Shown here in pieces: positions 9,087 to 20,315 of a stretch of 64,000 bases of DNA. The DNA comes from Hyaloperonospora brassicae (Eukaryota; Oomycota; Peronosporomycetes; Peronosporales; Peronosporaceae). The DNA lies in NCBI GenBank assembly GCA_947650285.1, contig CANTFL010000550.1:112445-176444 (forward strand), in the 5' to 3' direction. A program made the translations under genes and the position numbers. The notes beneath the pieces are model-generated. The model did not search any database and had not been told where the DNA came from. It was given only the letters and a program-made list of their open reading frames with translations. The stretch's first letter is position 1; the number at the start of each line of letters is the position of its first letter.

Positions 9087-10598
9087 ATGTCGTCGCCCAC
9101 GTCGTGCTCTATCGCGCCACCGCAGCCGCAGCCACAGACGTCGGCGCCCCGCTCGCCGCCGCTCAAGATCCTCAACTCTGTCCTCGAGCACGTGGGCAAC
9201 ACACCGCTCGTGCGGCTCAATGCCATTGCCCAGAAGGCCGGTCTCGCGTGTGAGCTGCTGGCCAAGTGCGAGTTCTTCAACGCCGGCGGCTCCGTCAAGG
9301 ACCGCGTGGGCAAGCGCATGATCGAAGACGCCATGGCGAGCGGCCGCATCCAGCCCGGGGACACGCTGATCGAGCCCACGTCGGGCAACACGGGCATTGG
9401 CCTCGCGCTGGCCGCAGCGCTCTACGGCTTTCGCCTCATTATCACTTTGCCCGAGAAGATGTCGCTCGAGAAGGTGGACGTGCTCAAGGCATTGGGCGCA
9501 GAGATCATCCGCACGCCCACAGAGGCGCCGTGGGACTCGCCCGAGTCGCACATTGGCGTGGCCAAGCGCCTGGTCAAAGAGATCCCGAATGCCCACATCC
9601 TCGACCAGTACAGCAACCCGTCGAACCCGCAGGCGCACTACGACGGCACGGCCGAAGAGATCTTGCAGGCCTGTGACGGCCGCGTGGACATGGTCGTCAT
9701 GGGCGTCGGCACGGGCGGCACGCTCTCGGGCGTTGCGCGGAAGCTCAAGGAGCGGTGTCCGCACTGCATTGTGGTTGGGGCCGACCCCATGGGCTCGATC
9801 TTGGCCCAGCCCGAGAGCCTCAACGACGCGCACCGCCTGCAGTCGTACCAAGTGGAAGGCATTGGCTACGACTTCATCCCGCAAGTGCTGGACCGGTCGC
9901 TCGTCGATCGCTGGATCAAGACGGGCGACCAGGAGTCGTTCTTGCTCGCGCGTCGACTGATCCGCGAGGAAGGACTGCTCTGCGGCGGGTCGTGCGGCGC
10001 AGCGGTGGCAGCGGCGTTGAAAGCGGCGAAGGACCTCCGCGCCGGTCAGCGCTGCGTCGTTGTGCTGCCCGACTCGACGCGGAACTACATGTCCAAGTTT
10101 CTCTCGGACGACTGGATGTACGAGCACAAGTACGTGACGGACCTGTCCAAGAGCGCGCTCAGCGCCACGTGGTGGGCCCAGAAGAACGTGTCGGAGCTGC
10201 TGCTGCAAGCGCCCGTGACCATCACGCCCGACCTCACGTGCAAAGAGGCCGTGGACATTCTCAAGAAAGAGGGCTTTGACAACCTCCCGGTCGTGGCCAA
10301 CGACAACTCGATCGTCGGCGTCGTGACCGAAGGGAACCTCATTGCGCAGCTCATGCCCGGCCGCGTGCGGCCCACGGACGCAGTCGAGAAGGCCATGTTC
10401 ACGCAGTTTAAGCAGATCAGTCCGCAGACGTCGCTGTACGAGCTGAGTCGCATCTTTGACCGCGACCACTTTGCGCTCGTCGTGACGGAACAGAAGCGGA
10501 TCTGCCGCGGCGGCAGTGTCGAGGTCAAGTCGGTCATCTTTGGGGTCGTCACGCGCATCGATTTGCTCACGTACATTACGCGCCACAACGAGCAGTAG
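9087..10598 (+). CDS. CBS: Cystathionine beta-synthase
   Basis: An intronless 503-residue frame from the ATG at 9087. An in-frame ATG at 8964 would add 41 residues of proline/serine/histidine-rich sequence lying in the repeat-rich leader, so 9087 is preferred. Residues 28-350 are the fold-type II PLP domain: GNTPLVRL, PLP-lysine in GGSVKDR (K71), EPTSGNTG (97-103), the phosphate loop GVGTGGT (206-212) and GGSCGA (300-305). Residues about 375-500 hold two CBS domains. The N-terminal heme module of animal enzymes (Cys/His ligands) is absent, as in yeast. It condenses homocysteine and serine into cystathionine in the cytosol, the first step of transsulfuration. Strong GC3 bias makes the antisense strand open over almost the full length. 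Confidence 0.95.
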   Translation: MSSPTSCSIAPPQPQPQTSAPRSPPLKILNSVLEHVGNTPLVRLNAIAQKAGLACELLAKCEFFNAGGSVKDRVGKRMIEDAMASGRIQPGDTLIEPTSGNTGIGLALAAALYGFRLIITLPEKMSLEKVDVLKALGAEIIRTPTEAPWDSPESHIGVAKRLVKEIPNAHILDQYSNPSNPQAHYDGTAEEILQACDGRVDMVVMGVGTGGTLSGVARKLKERCPHCIVVGADPMGSILAQPESLNDAHRLQSYQVEGIGYDFIPQVLDRSLVDRWIKTGDQESFLLARRLIREEGLLCGGSCGAAVAAALKAAKDLRAGQRCVVVLPDSTRNYMSKFLSDDWMYEHKYVTDLSKSALSATWWAQKNVSELLLQAPVTITPDLTCKEAVDILKKEGFDNLPVVANDNSIVGVVTEGNLIAQLMPGRVRPTDAVEKAMFTQFKQISPQTSLYELSRIFDRDHFALVVTEQKRICRGGSVEVKSVIFGVVTRIDLLTYITRHNEQ

Positions 10599-11807
10599 CA
10601 TCGATCGGCAGCGATGGGTTGCGGTCGAGAGTACATTGGGCGACACCTACGCACGAGGAGACCGGAGCCGTTTCTTGCTACGACTCGCACTACACGCATG
10701 ACAACATGAGTCATAGGACGACTGAATCAGGTTAGTACGAGAGCGAATGCGAGTGAGTCAGGATAAGGCGCTATTTGGAGAGGTATTAGGAGAGTTGGTC
10801 GAACTTGCAGCGATCGAGACGTGAGAGCGTTTCGTGTGGTATGTCGTCGTGAGGACTTGAGATTGTGCTGAGAGGAGACGACTGTTGCTCAAAATCGAGG
10901 CTGAAATAGTTTTTGTGAGAGGATGGGCTCCGTTAAGCTGTCACGACGGATAGCAGCAGCATTGGTCGTGTGATATAAGCTTGATTGATCATAATTAGTT
11001 CTGGAGGGCTCTTGGATAGATAGCCAAGTAGCTCCAGGACATGCGCTTCTTTAGATGCGAATACCTTTTTGTGGCAATGCTAAGCAAACGATGTTTAAAC
11101 AGAATAAGTATCAGCATAAAGGTATAAACCTTTTTGTCAATCTTTCGATCGGATATGGGTCATGTTGCTGAGACCCTTTCGAGTCGATACCCTGAAGATT
11201 CCAACCCTTTTTTTATTCCGACAAATAAAGAATGTCTTTTTAATACGAACGGTTTACAATTAGGGGAGCGCTTAAATAGACGCTACATGCCTATTCACTG
11301 TAAGTTGGCTTTGGCCTGTGTTGACACTCACAACAGGTTGTGCGCCAACAACAAGTGCGGCAGGCTCCATACTCGCTGAACGGGGCTACAGGAAGAGACG
11401 GGATACTGTACAAGACACAGCTTTTCCTGTAGTACCTATTGGCGGCTGGGATAACGAGGTGCGACTATAGGGTACGTCAAACGGTTTGATGCCCTATTTC
11501 TTACGAACAAGACCAGCTATCAGACATGTACGTGTGGGGCAATGAATTCGATAGGTCAATCACAGCATGCGTTAATACCGTAGCGTCTGTGAATTGAAAC
11601 TTAGCGAGGAAGAGCAACGAAGCGGCCGTGCCGTAAGTGAATCAAGCGATAGTCCAAGTGTTGGCAGGTGCTGTTTGACGTTATTGTTTCTGTTCTGGTC
11701 GCTATATCAGTCCACTGGTATTGTTGCTATCAGTTTTCGATCTCGTGTGCAGTCTGGCGTTGTTCTTGCCGAGTTTGTTGTTGCTGTTGACGCAAAGGCT
11801 GTAAATC
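10599..11807. other. Intergenic, 1.2 kb, AT-richer, no gene seen
   Basis: Contains an 81-codon frame at 11134-11379 without recognisable features. Imperfect inverted repeats lie near 11388-11432 (CTACAGGAA / TTCCTGTAG) and 11469-11496 (TAGGG...CCCTA). The look is that of old transposon sequence, but no family can be named. Confidence 0.35.
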
Positions 11808-11945
11808 TGTTGATGCTGATGCTGTGTTGATGCTGATGTTGTGTTGATGCTGATGTTGTGTTGATGCTGATGTTGTGTTGATACTAATGCTGTTGATGCT
11901 GATGTTGGTGTTGATGTTGATATTAGTTGTGTTGACGCTGATGAC
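11808..11945. repeat. 17-bp minisatellite (TGTTGATGCTGATGTTG)n
   Basis: Four near-perfect 17-bp units occupy 11808-11875; degenerate TGTTGATG-type units continue to about 11945. Because 17 is not a multiple of three, the open frames that cross it are by-products of the repeat. Confidence 0.9.
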
Positions 11946-12297
11946 GCTGTCGACACTAACGCCTTTTGTAACTCCCGCTCTTGTGCGATTGGTGACTATA
12001 CATGAAAAGATAGAAGGACGCTAGTTAAAAAAGACAATGTCTCTCATTGATATTTTTTCCATCATCTTTTGTTTATAGAAGCATACCAACTAGATAGAAC
12101 GCTGACGTTGCTATTTGATGCACTTAACATAGACAGCAGCCTGATCATGCTTACCAGGTCGATAAGTTGTAATGGAAGGTACTTTCGGTGTCTTCTACTG
12201 TGTGCAATGTGTCTTGTGATTTAACGGAGATGGGGTCCGACATAGCTCTAGCTGCAAGCAACGCCTTGTACGCCACAATTTTCTGTGGAAAGCTTTT

Positions 12298-12866
12298 TCA
12301 TTGAGGTTGCTGCACGTGCTTAACGTTGTTGGCGCTCACGGACAGATCTTGCTTGCGGACAAGCGACATCTCAGACGCCCGACCGAAGGCTTGGCACATT
12401 AGGCACACAAGTGCAGCGTCCTGGTAGTCCGTCGAACTCGTGGCATCGAGTAAAGGTGTTCCATAAGTAACGAAAGATCACCTGTCGTACACGATGCAAC
12501 TTTCTCGATGGGCCCTCCGTTCACTCGTTTCAAGCAGTGCCTTTCCAGAGTGCGCGCCATCTCAAATAGCTTGTCTTCCACAACTGGTCTTTGTGTCGCG
12601 AAAAACTCGAGCAGTCACTTCTTGACTTGTCTGTAATAGGATACCACAGAGTTCTTTGCCAAAAAATTCCATTGTTGCCCTTGATTTAGGCGAGGTGCAT
12701 GGCGAACTTCTCCATAACTGCGACGAAGCAGGCACCAGACGGGTCACTGAGGATGGACGCGTTGAGCTGTTCGACTGTGACGGACTCCGACGCGAGTAAT
12801 TTCTTAAAGTTGTTCACTGCCGTAGACATGGCCGACTTGGTGTTGACTGGCACCAACGACTGAATG
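12298..12866 (-). pseudogene. Crypton-type tyrosine recombinase (YR) remnant
   Basis: Read on the minus strand from about 12866 the relic passes through AMSTAVNNFKKLLA, DPSGACFVAVMEKFA, then after a stop and shift NSVVSYYRQVKK, another stop, LLEFFATQRPVVEDK, then ARTLERHCLKRVNGG and TTGDLSLLMEHLY. A further shift leads to DATSSTDYQDAALVC and FGRASEMSLVRKQDLSVSANN. This order matches the core-binding and early catalytic part of the oomycete Crypton/YR protein family, which moves DNA by tyrosine-recombinase chemistry. At least two in-frame stops and two frameshifts show it is dead. The catalytic C-terminal half (R-H-R-Y box) is missing. The family call is from memory of related oomycete proteins. 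Confidence 0.55.
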
Positions 12867-14053
12867 CTGATGTTCCTGTGCTGTCTAGTTATTGAAGTGT
12901 ATAGCGTATGAATTGTCTAAGGTCAGTCCAATGCGGCTGATGACTTAGCCTTTGTATGCTGCGCAGACATACTTCAACATAAACATCAGTGATCATGTTG
13001 TGGTGGAGATTACTTTGCAGCAGCGTATGGCTACAATATTATAAAATGGAGCTAAACAGGTAATTAATTACTAAGCTGCCATATTTGTCGGAATTTTTTG
13101 CAATATGCAACATAGTATGCGTTTAACTAGCCATTTGTATGGAGCTCATACACATTTTTGGCTTCATCTCGACAAAAATATGTCGGAATGATGTCGGAAT
13201 GAATTTGCCCTGCCCCTAATCGTCCGATTCGCTGAAACTGCTATTGGAAGGACCATGGATTGGCTATAATCAAATGGCAATCTCCTATTGGTCCACCATC
13301 GCATACTGAGAGCAAATGAATTTTCGTTTGTCGGACTTGTGATCCTATTCATCGATTCCGGTGCTGGTCATGTCGAATCAGATGGCACTGAGCTTTTCGT
13401 CCAACTCTTCAACTCACATATCTCGTCAGCTGTACGGCCAGCACACTGACGTCACCGCAGCGTCGTACGGTTACATCGAGCCGATAACACAGTTAAAGCA
13501 ATCGTCAGCTCGTTCAATGAAAAAGCCACAGCGATCACCGCAACGTCAATAAGCTACAAAAACCATCGGCAATGATAGAGCTCATCTCGTATCTGCAGAG
13601 CACCACAAGAAGCAGCTAACAGTATCCAGAAAACGATACCAACTGCTCACCAACTCAACGGAAGGCATCGCGCCATAAAGTGCGTCCAGCAGTCAATAGC
13701 GTCGTCCATCCTGTTGACGTGCAAAACTGCAAACGACCAGCTGTCCTCAGACCGACCGATAGCAGCCACCCACAGGGGTACAGCCATCAACGGCACTCCT
13801 CTTCACGTCGTCTTTATCCCCACTCGAGTCGTTCGAGCCATTTTTAGCGTCAACAGCGCGAGTGAGAAACCAGCATCCCAACTCGTGCCGCATGTTGAAG
13901 TTGCCCTGTGAAACTTGATCTTCTGTACCCATTTGCGCCCAAAAGCTCCAAACGCCGAAAAAACGACTGGTCAGCATTCGTTTGCCGCCAGCGCTCGAAG
14001 ATCGCTCCGCCTGCTGCCGCGTCCCGTTCCTCGTCGATCCCCTTACTACGGCA
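12867..14053. other. Intergenic upstream of adenosine kinase; no gene seen
   Basis: Short open frames only, with no family features. An in-frame ATG at 13982 upstream of the kinase start probably lies in its 5' UTR. Confidence 0.4.
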
Positions 14054-15112
14054 ATGGCTCTGCACGCCGCACAGACCGACGACACGCTCACGCACGCGAT
14101 CGTGGGCCTGGGCAACCCGCTGCTCGACATCCTCGCGGACGTGACGCCGGCGTTCCTCGCCAAGTACCACCTCGAGCTGAACAATGCCATCCTCGCGGAC
14201 GCGAGCCACGCGCCCATGTTCGACGAGCTCCAGCGCGCGTTCGAGCCCGTGTTTGTCGCCGGCGGCGCCACGCAGAACAGCGTCCGCATTGCGCAGTGGA
14301 TGCTCAACGCCTACAACAAACACGCGACGTCGTTCTTCGGGAGCGTCGGCCGCGACTCGCACGGCGCGACGCTCGAGGCGTGTGCTGAAGCCGACGGCGT
14401 CAACGTCTCGTACTTGAAACACGACGGGATCAAGACGGGGACCTGTGCCGTGTGCGTGGCCAACTCGGAGCGATCGCTCGTAGCGGATCTATCGGCGGCC
14501 AACCACTTTCACGAAGACCACTTGGCCACGGCCGCGAGCCAGGCGATCATTGCCAAGGGCCAGTACTTCTACACGGCGGGGTTCCACCTCACCGTGTCCC
14601 CGCCGTCGGTCATGGCGCTTGCCGAGCATGCCAAAGCGCACAACAAAGTGCTGCTCGTGAACCTGTCGGCCCCGTTCGTGGTCGAGTTTTTCCACGAGCC
14701 ACTGATGGCGGCGCTCGCGTTCGCCGACTACGTCTTTGGCAACGAGAGCGAAGCCAAAACGCTCGGCAAAGTGCAGCACTGGGGCGACGACGTGGCAACG
14801 ATTGCGCTCAAGACGGCGCAGCTGCAGAAGGCCAGTGGCTCGCGCTGTCGCACTGTTGTGTTCACACAAGGCGCTGATGCGACCATTGTCGTGCACGAAG
14901 GCAAAGTGCACAGGTTTGAAGTCCCGAGCATTGCGGCCTCGTCGATCGTTGACACGAACGGCGCGGGCGATGCCTTTGTCGGTGGCTTTCTCTCGCGCTT
15001 GGCGTTGAAGCAGCCGCTCGACAAGTGCGTGCAGGCGGGTCACTGGGCAGCTCAAGTCGTGCTGACCCGCTCGGGCTGCACGTTCCCAGAGACGTGTGAC
15101 TATCGAGAGTAA
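14054..15112 (+). CDS. ADK: Adenosine kinase (PfkB family)
   Basis: An intronless frame of 352 residues; the usual length is about 345. The N-terminus reads GLGNPLLDILADV, the ADK opening. FVAGGATQNSVRIAQW (68-82) and FFGSVGRDSHG (94-104) form the sugar-binding side. DTNGAGDAFVGGF (300-312) is the PfkB signature with catalytic base D306. The enzyme makes AMP from adenosine and ATP and pulls S-adenosylhomocysteine hydrolysis forward. A start at 13982 would add 24 atypical residues, so the ATG at 14054 is preferred. GC-rich codons match the CBS gene. Oomycetes cannot make purines independently of salvage control points, but the regulatory role here is inference. Confidence 0.95.
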   Translation: MALHAAQTDDTLTHAIVGLGNPLLDILADVTPAFLAKYHLELNNAILADASHAPMFDELQRAFEPVFVAGGATQNSVRIAQWMLNAYNKHATSFFGSVGRDSHGATLEACAEADGVNVSYLKHDGIKTGTCAVCVANSERSLVADLSAANHFHEDHLATAASQAIIAKGQYFYTAGFHLTVSPPSVMALAEHAKAHNKVLLVNLSAPFVVEFFHEPLMAALAFADYVFGNESEAKTLGKVQHWGDDVATIALKTAQLQKASGSRCRTVVFTQGADATIVVHEGKVHRFEVPSIAASSIVDTNGAGDAFVGGFLSRLALKQPLDKCVQAGHWAAQVVLTRSGCTFPETCDYRE

Positions 15113-15907
15113 GGAGCGAGTGGGGTATCGAGCATTGATGCAAAGGGTCAGCCTTCAGGTGGCTACTTGGTGAGGAGACTGCAGTGGCAGCAGTAGCTGT
15201 TGCTACACGACAGACAGGTTGAAAGCAGTGTCGATTGGTGACGGCGCTGTCGGAAGACGGCAGACGGTGAGTTCACGTGTAGGCAAAGTGCAGTATACGA
15301 ATAGCAGTGCGAGGGCAGCGCTCGACACTTTCTGTCAAAGTGAGAAGAACCGCTTTTACAATAGACGACTGCATTGGCGGCGCGCTGCAATGCTTGACGT
15401 TATTTTGATCGATTGTGTCGCTGAGAGTGGGGAACTGCTGATCTTGATTGTGTATCGATGGACGGCCTCTGAAGTACAGACGGACAGGTGGTTGCTAGTG
15501 AATGCTCAGGAGACTATTGTTACTGCACTTGCGCGCACACGATTCGATGGCAACATTTGCTGTACGTACATACGTACACGCATGGGATCGTATCCAGTCG
15601 ACTAAGGTATACTAACTCAAGAAGACCTCTTGCCGCATGAACTTGGGATCGAATTGAGCTCGAGATCAACGATAGCTACTACAGTAGTCGAGACGATGGC
15701 AGCATCGATATCCATACCTCTGGTGGATATACAGGTCGATAAGGCTACCTGAACTCTCACGCACACGTAAACTACAGATCATCGCTAGCTGGAATGAATG
15801 CATCCTCCACGTCGTGCTCTCGGAACAGTTTTTTGAGATGGACGATGCATACAGATACCACTTGACATCTTCAAAACTGGTTCGATTCTATGACAGCTTT
15901 CCAACGT
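15113..15907. other. Intergenic between two convergent genes
   Basis: A 128-codon frame at 15219-15605 has no recognisable motif and ordinary intergenic composition; not called as a gene. Confidence 0.4.
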
Positions 15908-17485
15908 CTACTGCTGCGCCTTCCTCTGCCTCTTCTTCTTGTTATTGCGTTTCTGCGTGTCTGCAGCCTTTGTACGCTTTTTCGAGGCACTGACTTCTCC
16001 ATCAATCTCAACGACAACGTGAGGGACTCCAGCAGCTGGACCAGAAGGCTCTTTGTCGATTGTAGTCTTCGTCTTCTTGGTCTTCTTGGTCTTCTTGATC
16101 GGCTTGAGCGTAGCGTCACTTGCTGCGGCTTCATCGCTAGACTTCTCGCTCGCGACGACAGCAGACAGACACGTCACACGAGGCTTCGTAAGGAGAGTAG
16201 TCGAAGCCAGGGGCTCGACTGACTTGTTCGATTCTTCCGGCGACGAATCGTCCAACACGAACGAAGCAAAATCCCAAATCTGAAACGTGCCTTCCGACGT
16301 GGCCAGCACTATCCATGGCAACTCGTGCTCGCCGTGAGGATATACCACTTGAAGACACCGAATGCGGGCGTCGATGTCCTTGTGCGTTACCTTTCCAACA
16401 AGTCTGCAGACACAGCACATTGGTGTGAGTGAGGGCGCAACAAAAGTGTGCATCTATCCAACCGGACACCCCGTTCGAAGCGACGCGACCGTGACAGCCA
16501 CTTCATTCACTTACGTTCCGTTCGTCTTCCAGATATAAATGTGCTTGTCGTCGCCTCCACAGACGACGTACTGATCCATTGCAAAGACAGCGCAGCAAAT
16601 CTTTTTCGTGTGCTCAAGCGTGCCCACCAGCTACAATCAGCAGCAAAGAAAAGAAACACGTGTTGCGTGACAACACCATCCAGCCTGCTCACTTACTCAC
16701 ACACTTGTGTCCTCTCACCTCTGCGTTCATGTTGAAAACAGACAAATGCGTGCCAAATCCGAGTGCATAGTGCGTGCCTTTCTTCGAGATCATAACAAGT
16801 TCTGCCTCCTTTTCCAGTCGTCGAATAAACGCAATCCGACCCTTCACGAGGTTCCACATGCGCAGCGTGCGATCGCGTGCGACGGAGAAGCACATCTTTC
16901 CGCTTGGATGCACTGCAATCGCATTGATCTCGCCTCTACAATAAATGGACAGTAAGAACAACATCAAGCGACACATGTGCACAGCACAGCACTCCCAATC
17001 AGCAAGCACGTACTTGTGACCACCGAGAATGTGCACACAGTTCCAGTCGGACGTCCGCCAGATACAGATCGAGTGGTCAGCACTGCCGCTAAGTACGTGG
17101 CTCTGGCCAAAGAACTCGAGGCTCGTAATAGCGCCGTGCTGCTCCATCAAGCTGCCAACTTCCACGCGCTTGTCCACATTATAGATCCTAACACACACAC
17201 ACACGCCAGTAGTACCCATACCATCGTCAAAAAAGTGCGTTAAGACGCTGCATCATTGTCTCCAGACCGTCCTCTGTTAAGTACGCACTTGATCATCTCG
17301 TCGCTGCTACCTGAGACCAGCGTCTTGCCCTGCTTTGCGCCCATCAACGCCACACTCTTGATGCACTCCGAGTGCGCCGCGTACCCGAACGTGAGCCTCA
17401 TCTTCGTGCATTCGCCCGTGGCCACCGTGGGGCACTGCCATCCGTACAGCAATCCCTCGTACGTTCCCGCGACGATGCGAATCAT
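15908..17485 (-). CDS. PAK1IP1: PAK1-interacting protein 1 / Mak11-like WD40 protein, 60S ribosome assembly factor
   Basis: Five exons on the minus strand: 17485-17289, 17187-17014, 16935-16719, 16630-16515 and 16403-15908. They encode 399 residues with consistent phases (human about 392). It opens MIRIVAGTYEGLLYGW, like the family start. WD repeats follow: VSGSSDEMIKIYN, LSGSADHSICIW, FSVARDRTLRMWNLVKGR, then ALGFGTHLSVF, VCGGDDKHIYIW and ATSEGTFQIWDF. The last 110 residues are a lysine-rich tail (KKTKKTKKTK and KKKRQRK), typical of nucleolar proteins. Mak11/PAK1IP1 acts as a placeholder on pre-60S particles. The short introns use GTGCGT, GTACGT, GTGAGA and GTAAGT donors. Confidence 0.88.
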
Positions 17486-20171
17486 ATCGTCAAGAGCTCT
17501 TGAGACGGCTGGTGGGGAACGGACAGCGCAGCTAAGTACGGTATCAGCGACATGTAGCCATGATGTCCAACAAAGCGCTTTTTTTCTCAATGCAACGGAA
17601 TAAAGTCGTGGGTTGTAAGTAGTCAGCGGCGACCGAGCGGGCGGAGAGACCATATGAGTTAACATATGTTTTCGAAGCGTCGATTCGCGTCGATGGGTAC
17701 AGCGCGGTGCCTGCGAAAACAAGTATGGTAAACGGCATTTATCGGTTGGCAAAGCAGGATAGCAACATGAGCAGGTTAGTCTTAATGGGGGCCACGCACG
17801 GATGCAGTGCCCAATTTGACCCGCAGGAATTGACAGCGCTTGTGCCGCTTTCTCCTGCGTCCACAGCGCTCGTGCAGAATTTGTAGAGGTACGTGGTTTT
17901 ATGTTCGAGTCATTGCTGTCACAAGCGTCGCGCTTCGAATGAGCTGGTGGACCCCTTCGTTGGTATGTGAGAAGATCGTTTGGAATGACACGAAAACCAT
18001 ACAGACGATCTGGCAATATGGATCCTCTTGGGTTAGTAGTCACAGGTCACAACGTCAAAAGTCCAGGCAAGATGCGATACTGTCGTAGCAATCAACGGGT
18101 TTGCTCTCTTCTGACGGCTGTGCATACGATAGACAAAACACTGGGGGAGACGTATGACGATGAAAGACCTGTGTGAGGATCGAGCTTCGAGACGAGCGCA
18201 GCGATACCCATGAGATGAAAGCATGACGTAGAGTGGTCAACGACACGCGTTGTGATGAGGTTCTAGACGAGGAGTGACTTAGGTATGTGGATCCGTGTTG
18301 GACGGCATCAAGATGTGCTGCTGACGGTGATGTAGACGTCGAACAGGATCCTGACGACCGACCGAGGCTGGCTGGGAACAGCACGAGCACCTGAGGCGCA
18401 GGAGTGTGTCATGCATGGGTAACAGGGTACAAGTGTCCATGAACTATGCAGATGCATACATCCTGGTAACCACTTCCGGCTGACGCTGCCGGCCGGCTAG
18501 GCTGGTGGGATCCAGGAGCTGTGACGACGATGGACGCGGACCAGATCGTCTATCTAGATGGAATAGGTCTGATGTATTCGAAGATGGGATACAATTGATA
18601 GCGCGTGCCAGGTCGGCAGCACGTTTGACCGTGGAATCAATTCGACTGCCATTGACCAGCGAACGTGACCGCTTGCAGCAGCGGATCGGTCACTGGATTT
18701 CAGTTCCCGCAGAAGCAGTAGCAAAAGCGAGCGAGATTGAGGATATGCGAACGATCTGCGAACGATCTGCCTCGATAGGTTGATCCAACAGCTCAAAAGT
18801 TGTCGGAGTGGCCGTGCTGGACTGACCGCCTGCACGGCAGTGGTACCAGTCTGAAGACGATGTTTGTCGGCAACGGCTGTGGCGAATCCACACGCTATCA
18901 TGATATTGCGGTACATACGTATCGGCGTTTCTCGAAACGAGAACGTTTGCTGAGCTCATGGAATCTCGCGGATCTGCCGCTCAAATCGGTGCAATCGGCT
19001 GTGGAAGGAGAGCGAACGAGAATCGCACGAGCTGCGTGCATACATCCACACGTCCGTAATCATCCATTTGCCTGTAGAGTTAGCACGGCAATGAACAATC
19101 CAGCTAAAGAGACGCACGTTGGATAGGCGGCATCGAAGACGTGCCAGATTGATGCGACTCGAAATGCACCCAACACTAGCGAGCGACGAAGCTCTGTTGC
19201 GTTCGACCAATCTGCTCTACGTACCCGATCCGAAGCTCTCTCCCTCTCCTGCATGACCTACTCGCGAAACTCGTCGCGCGACAAAGTCATTCGATCTCGT
19301 AGTATCCGTTACAGACCCAAAGTCAGGTTACACGAAGTCCCACAATGTTCACCTTTGTCACAGCAGAGCCGCTCTGCTTGACGGACGACGTTTCATCTTC
19401 GAGCGCATTGCTATTTCACACGCGCTGTTCGGATGGGCAAAGGATCAAAGTGTCAACTGAACAACACCATCGAGCAGCGACATGACGTACTCACTACCAA
19501 AACGTGGAAACCACACGCTCTCGCACCTCCTTGCAAGCGCCGTCCGTCGTCGCTCGCTGAATACCTCCGTCAGCAGACAGAAATAGATGACGCGACTCAT
19601 TTGCTTTGAGCTTGTGGAGAGCACACACCGCTCACTTGACATTCCCCTAAGAGCGCAATTGAATGGCACCATAGTCCACAGCAGATAGGCCAACACTACA
19701 GATCGTCCTACCGGCTCACGAACGACAGGCCAATGAGGTCGGCCTCATGCGGGAAGATGTCCATACTCCTGAGCCTGTGCTCGTCACGGTCCTTCGTAAG
19801 CCCTTTCATCGCCGACAAAAGCAAACCCGATGAGTTCAGGCACGTTATGCTCTGGCACCACATGATACCACTTGACAACATCTGCAGCAATTACACGCGT
19901 TCTTGCCGGTCAAAAGGCTCTTTGGTCAGTCAATATGTCGTTTTTTATGATCGCAGTATGTAATCGTCTCCTGCAGCAGGCGAGCCACGAGCGATTTCAC
20001 GCTCAGGAGGACAATCCGAGTCCATGGTGGTGGCTATCCTCGAACTTGGGTGTCTTTGGTGGCCCCCGTCATTGCCGAAGGCGCGTCTTTGTCGCTAAAT
20101 CGTCCAAAGTTCGTCGCTCCAGAGCAACTCGATGCAATAGGAGATGCGGCACGCTGTATGGCCCAAGTGTG
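17486..20171. other. 2.7-kb region without an intact gene; coding-like ruins on both strands
   Basis: A plus-strand stretch around 19000-19254 reads ELRAYIHTSVIIHLPVELARQ, stop, then RRTLDRRHRRRARLMRLEMH and ends at a TGA. It looks like an old coding sequence with one nonsense change. On the minus strand, 19890-19445 reads DVVKWYHVVPEHNVPELIGF, a frameshift, DEHRLRSMDIFPHEADLIGL and, after a possible 24-bp gap, YLLWTMVPFNCAL. I cannot name either family. They could be exons of a live gene I cannot join, or relics. Confidence 0.3.
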
Positions 20172-20282
20172 CAGTAGTAGTAGTAGTACTAGTAGTAGCA
20201 GCAGTAGTAGTAGCAGTAGTAGTAGTAGTAGTAGTAGCAGTAGTAGTAGTAGTAGTAGCAGTAGCAGTAGTAGTAGTAGTAG

Positions 20283-20313
<31 letters not shown>

Positions 20314-20315
20314 CG
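20172..20315. repeat. Compound trinucleotide microsatellite, (AGT/AGC)n then (TTG)n
   Basis: About 110 bases of AGT with scattered AGC units are followed by ten TTG units. An open frame crossing it encodes poly-serine then poly-cysteine and is an artefact of the repeat. Confidence 0.95.

Noticed and set aside
9045..10646. 533-codon frame antisense to CBS
   Set aside because: An artefact of GC-rich third positions; no family motifs, very rich in Arg/Ala/His/Val, and the sense strand encodes a clear CBS.
12298..12830. First read as a glutathione S-transferase relic
   Set aside because: The longer run of motifs (MEKFA, SYYRQVK, LERHCLKRVNGG, FGRAS) fits the Crypton YR family, and GST active-site parts are absent.
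15219..15605. 128-codon plus frame downstream of adenosine kinase
   Set aside because: No motifs, no codon bias like its neighbours, lies in a 3' region.
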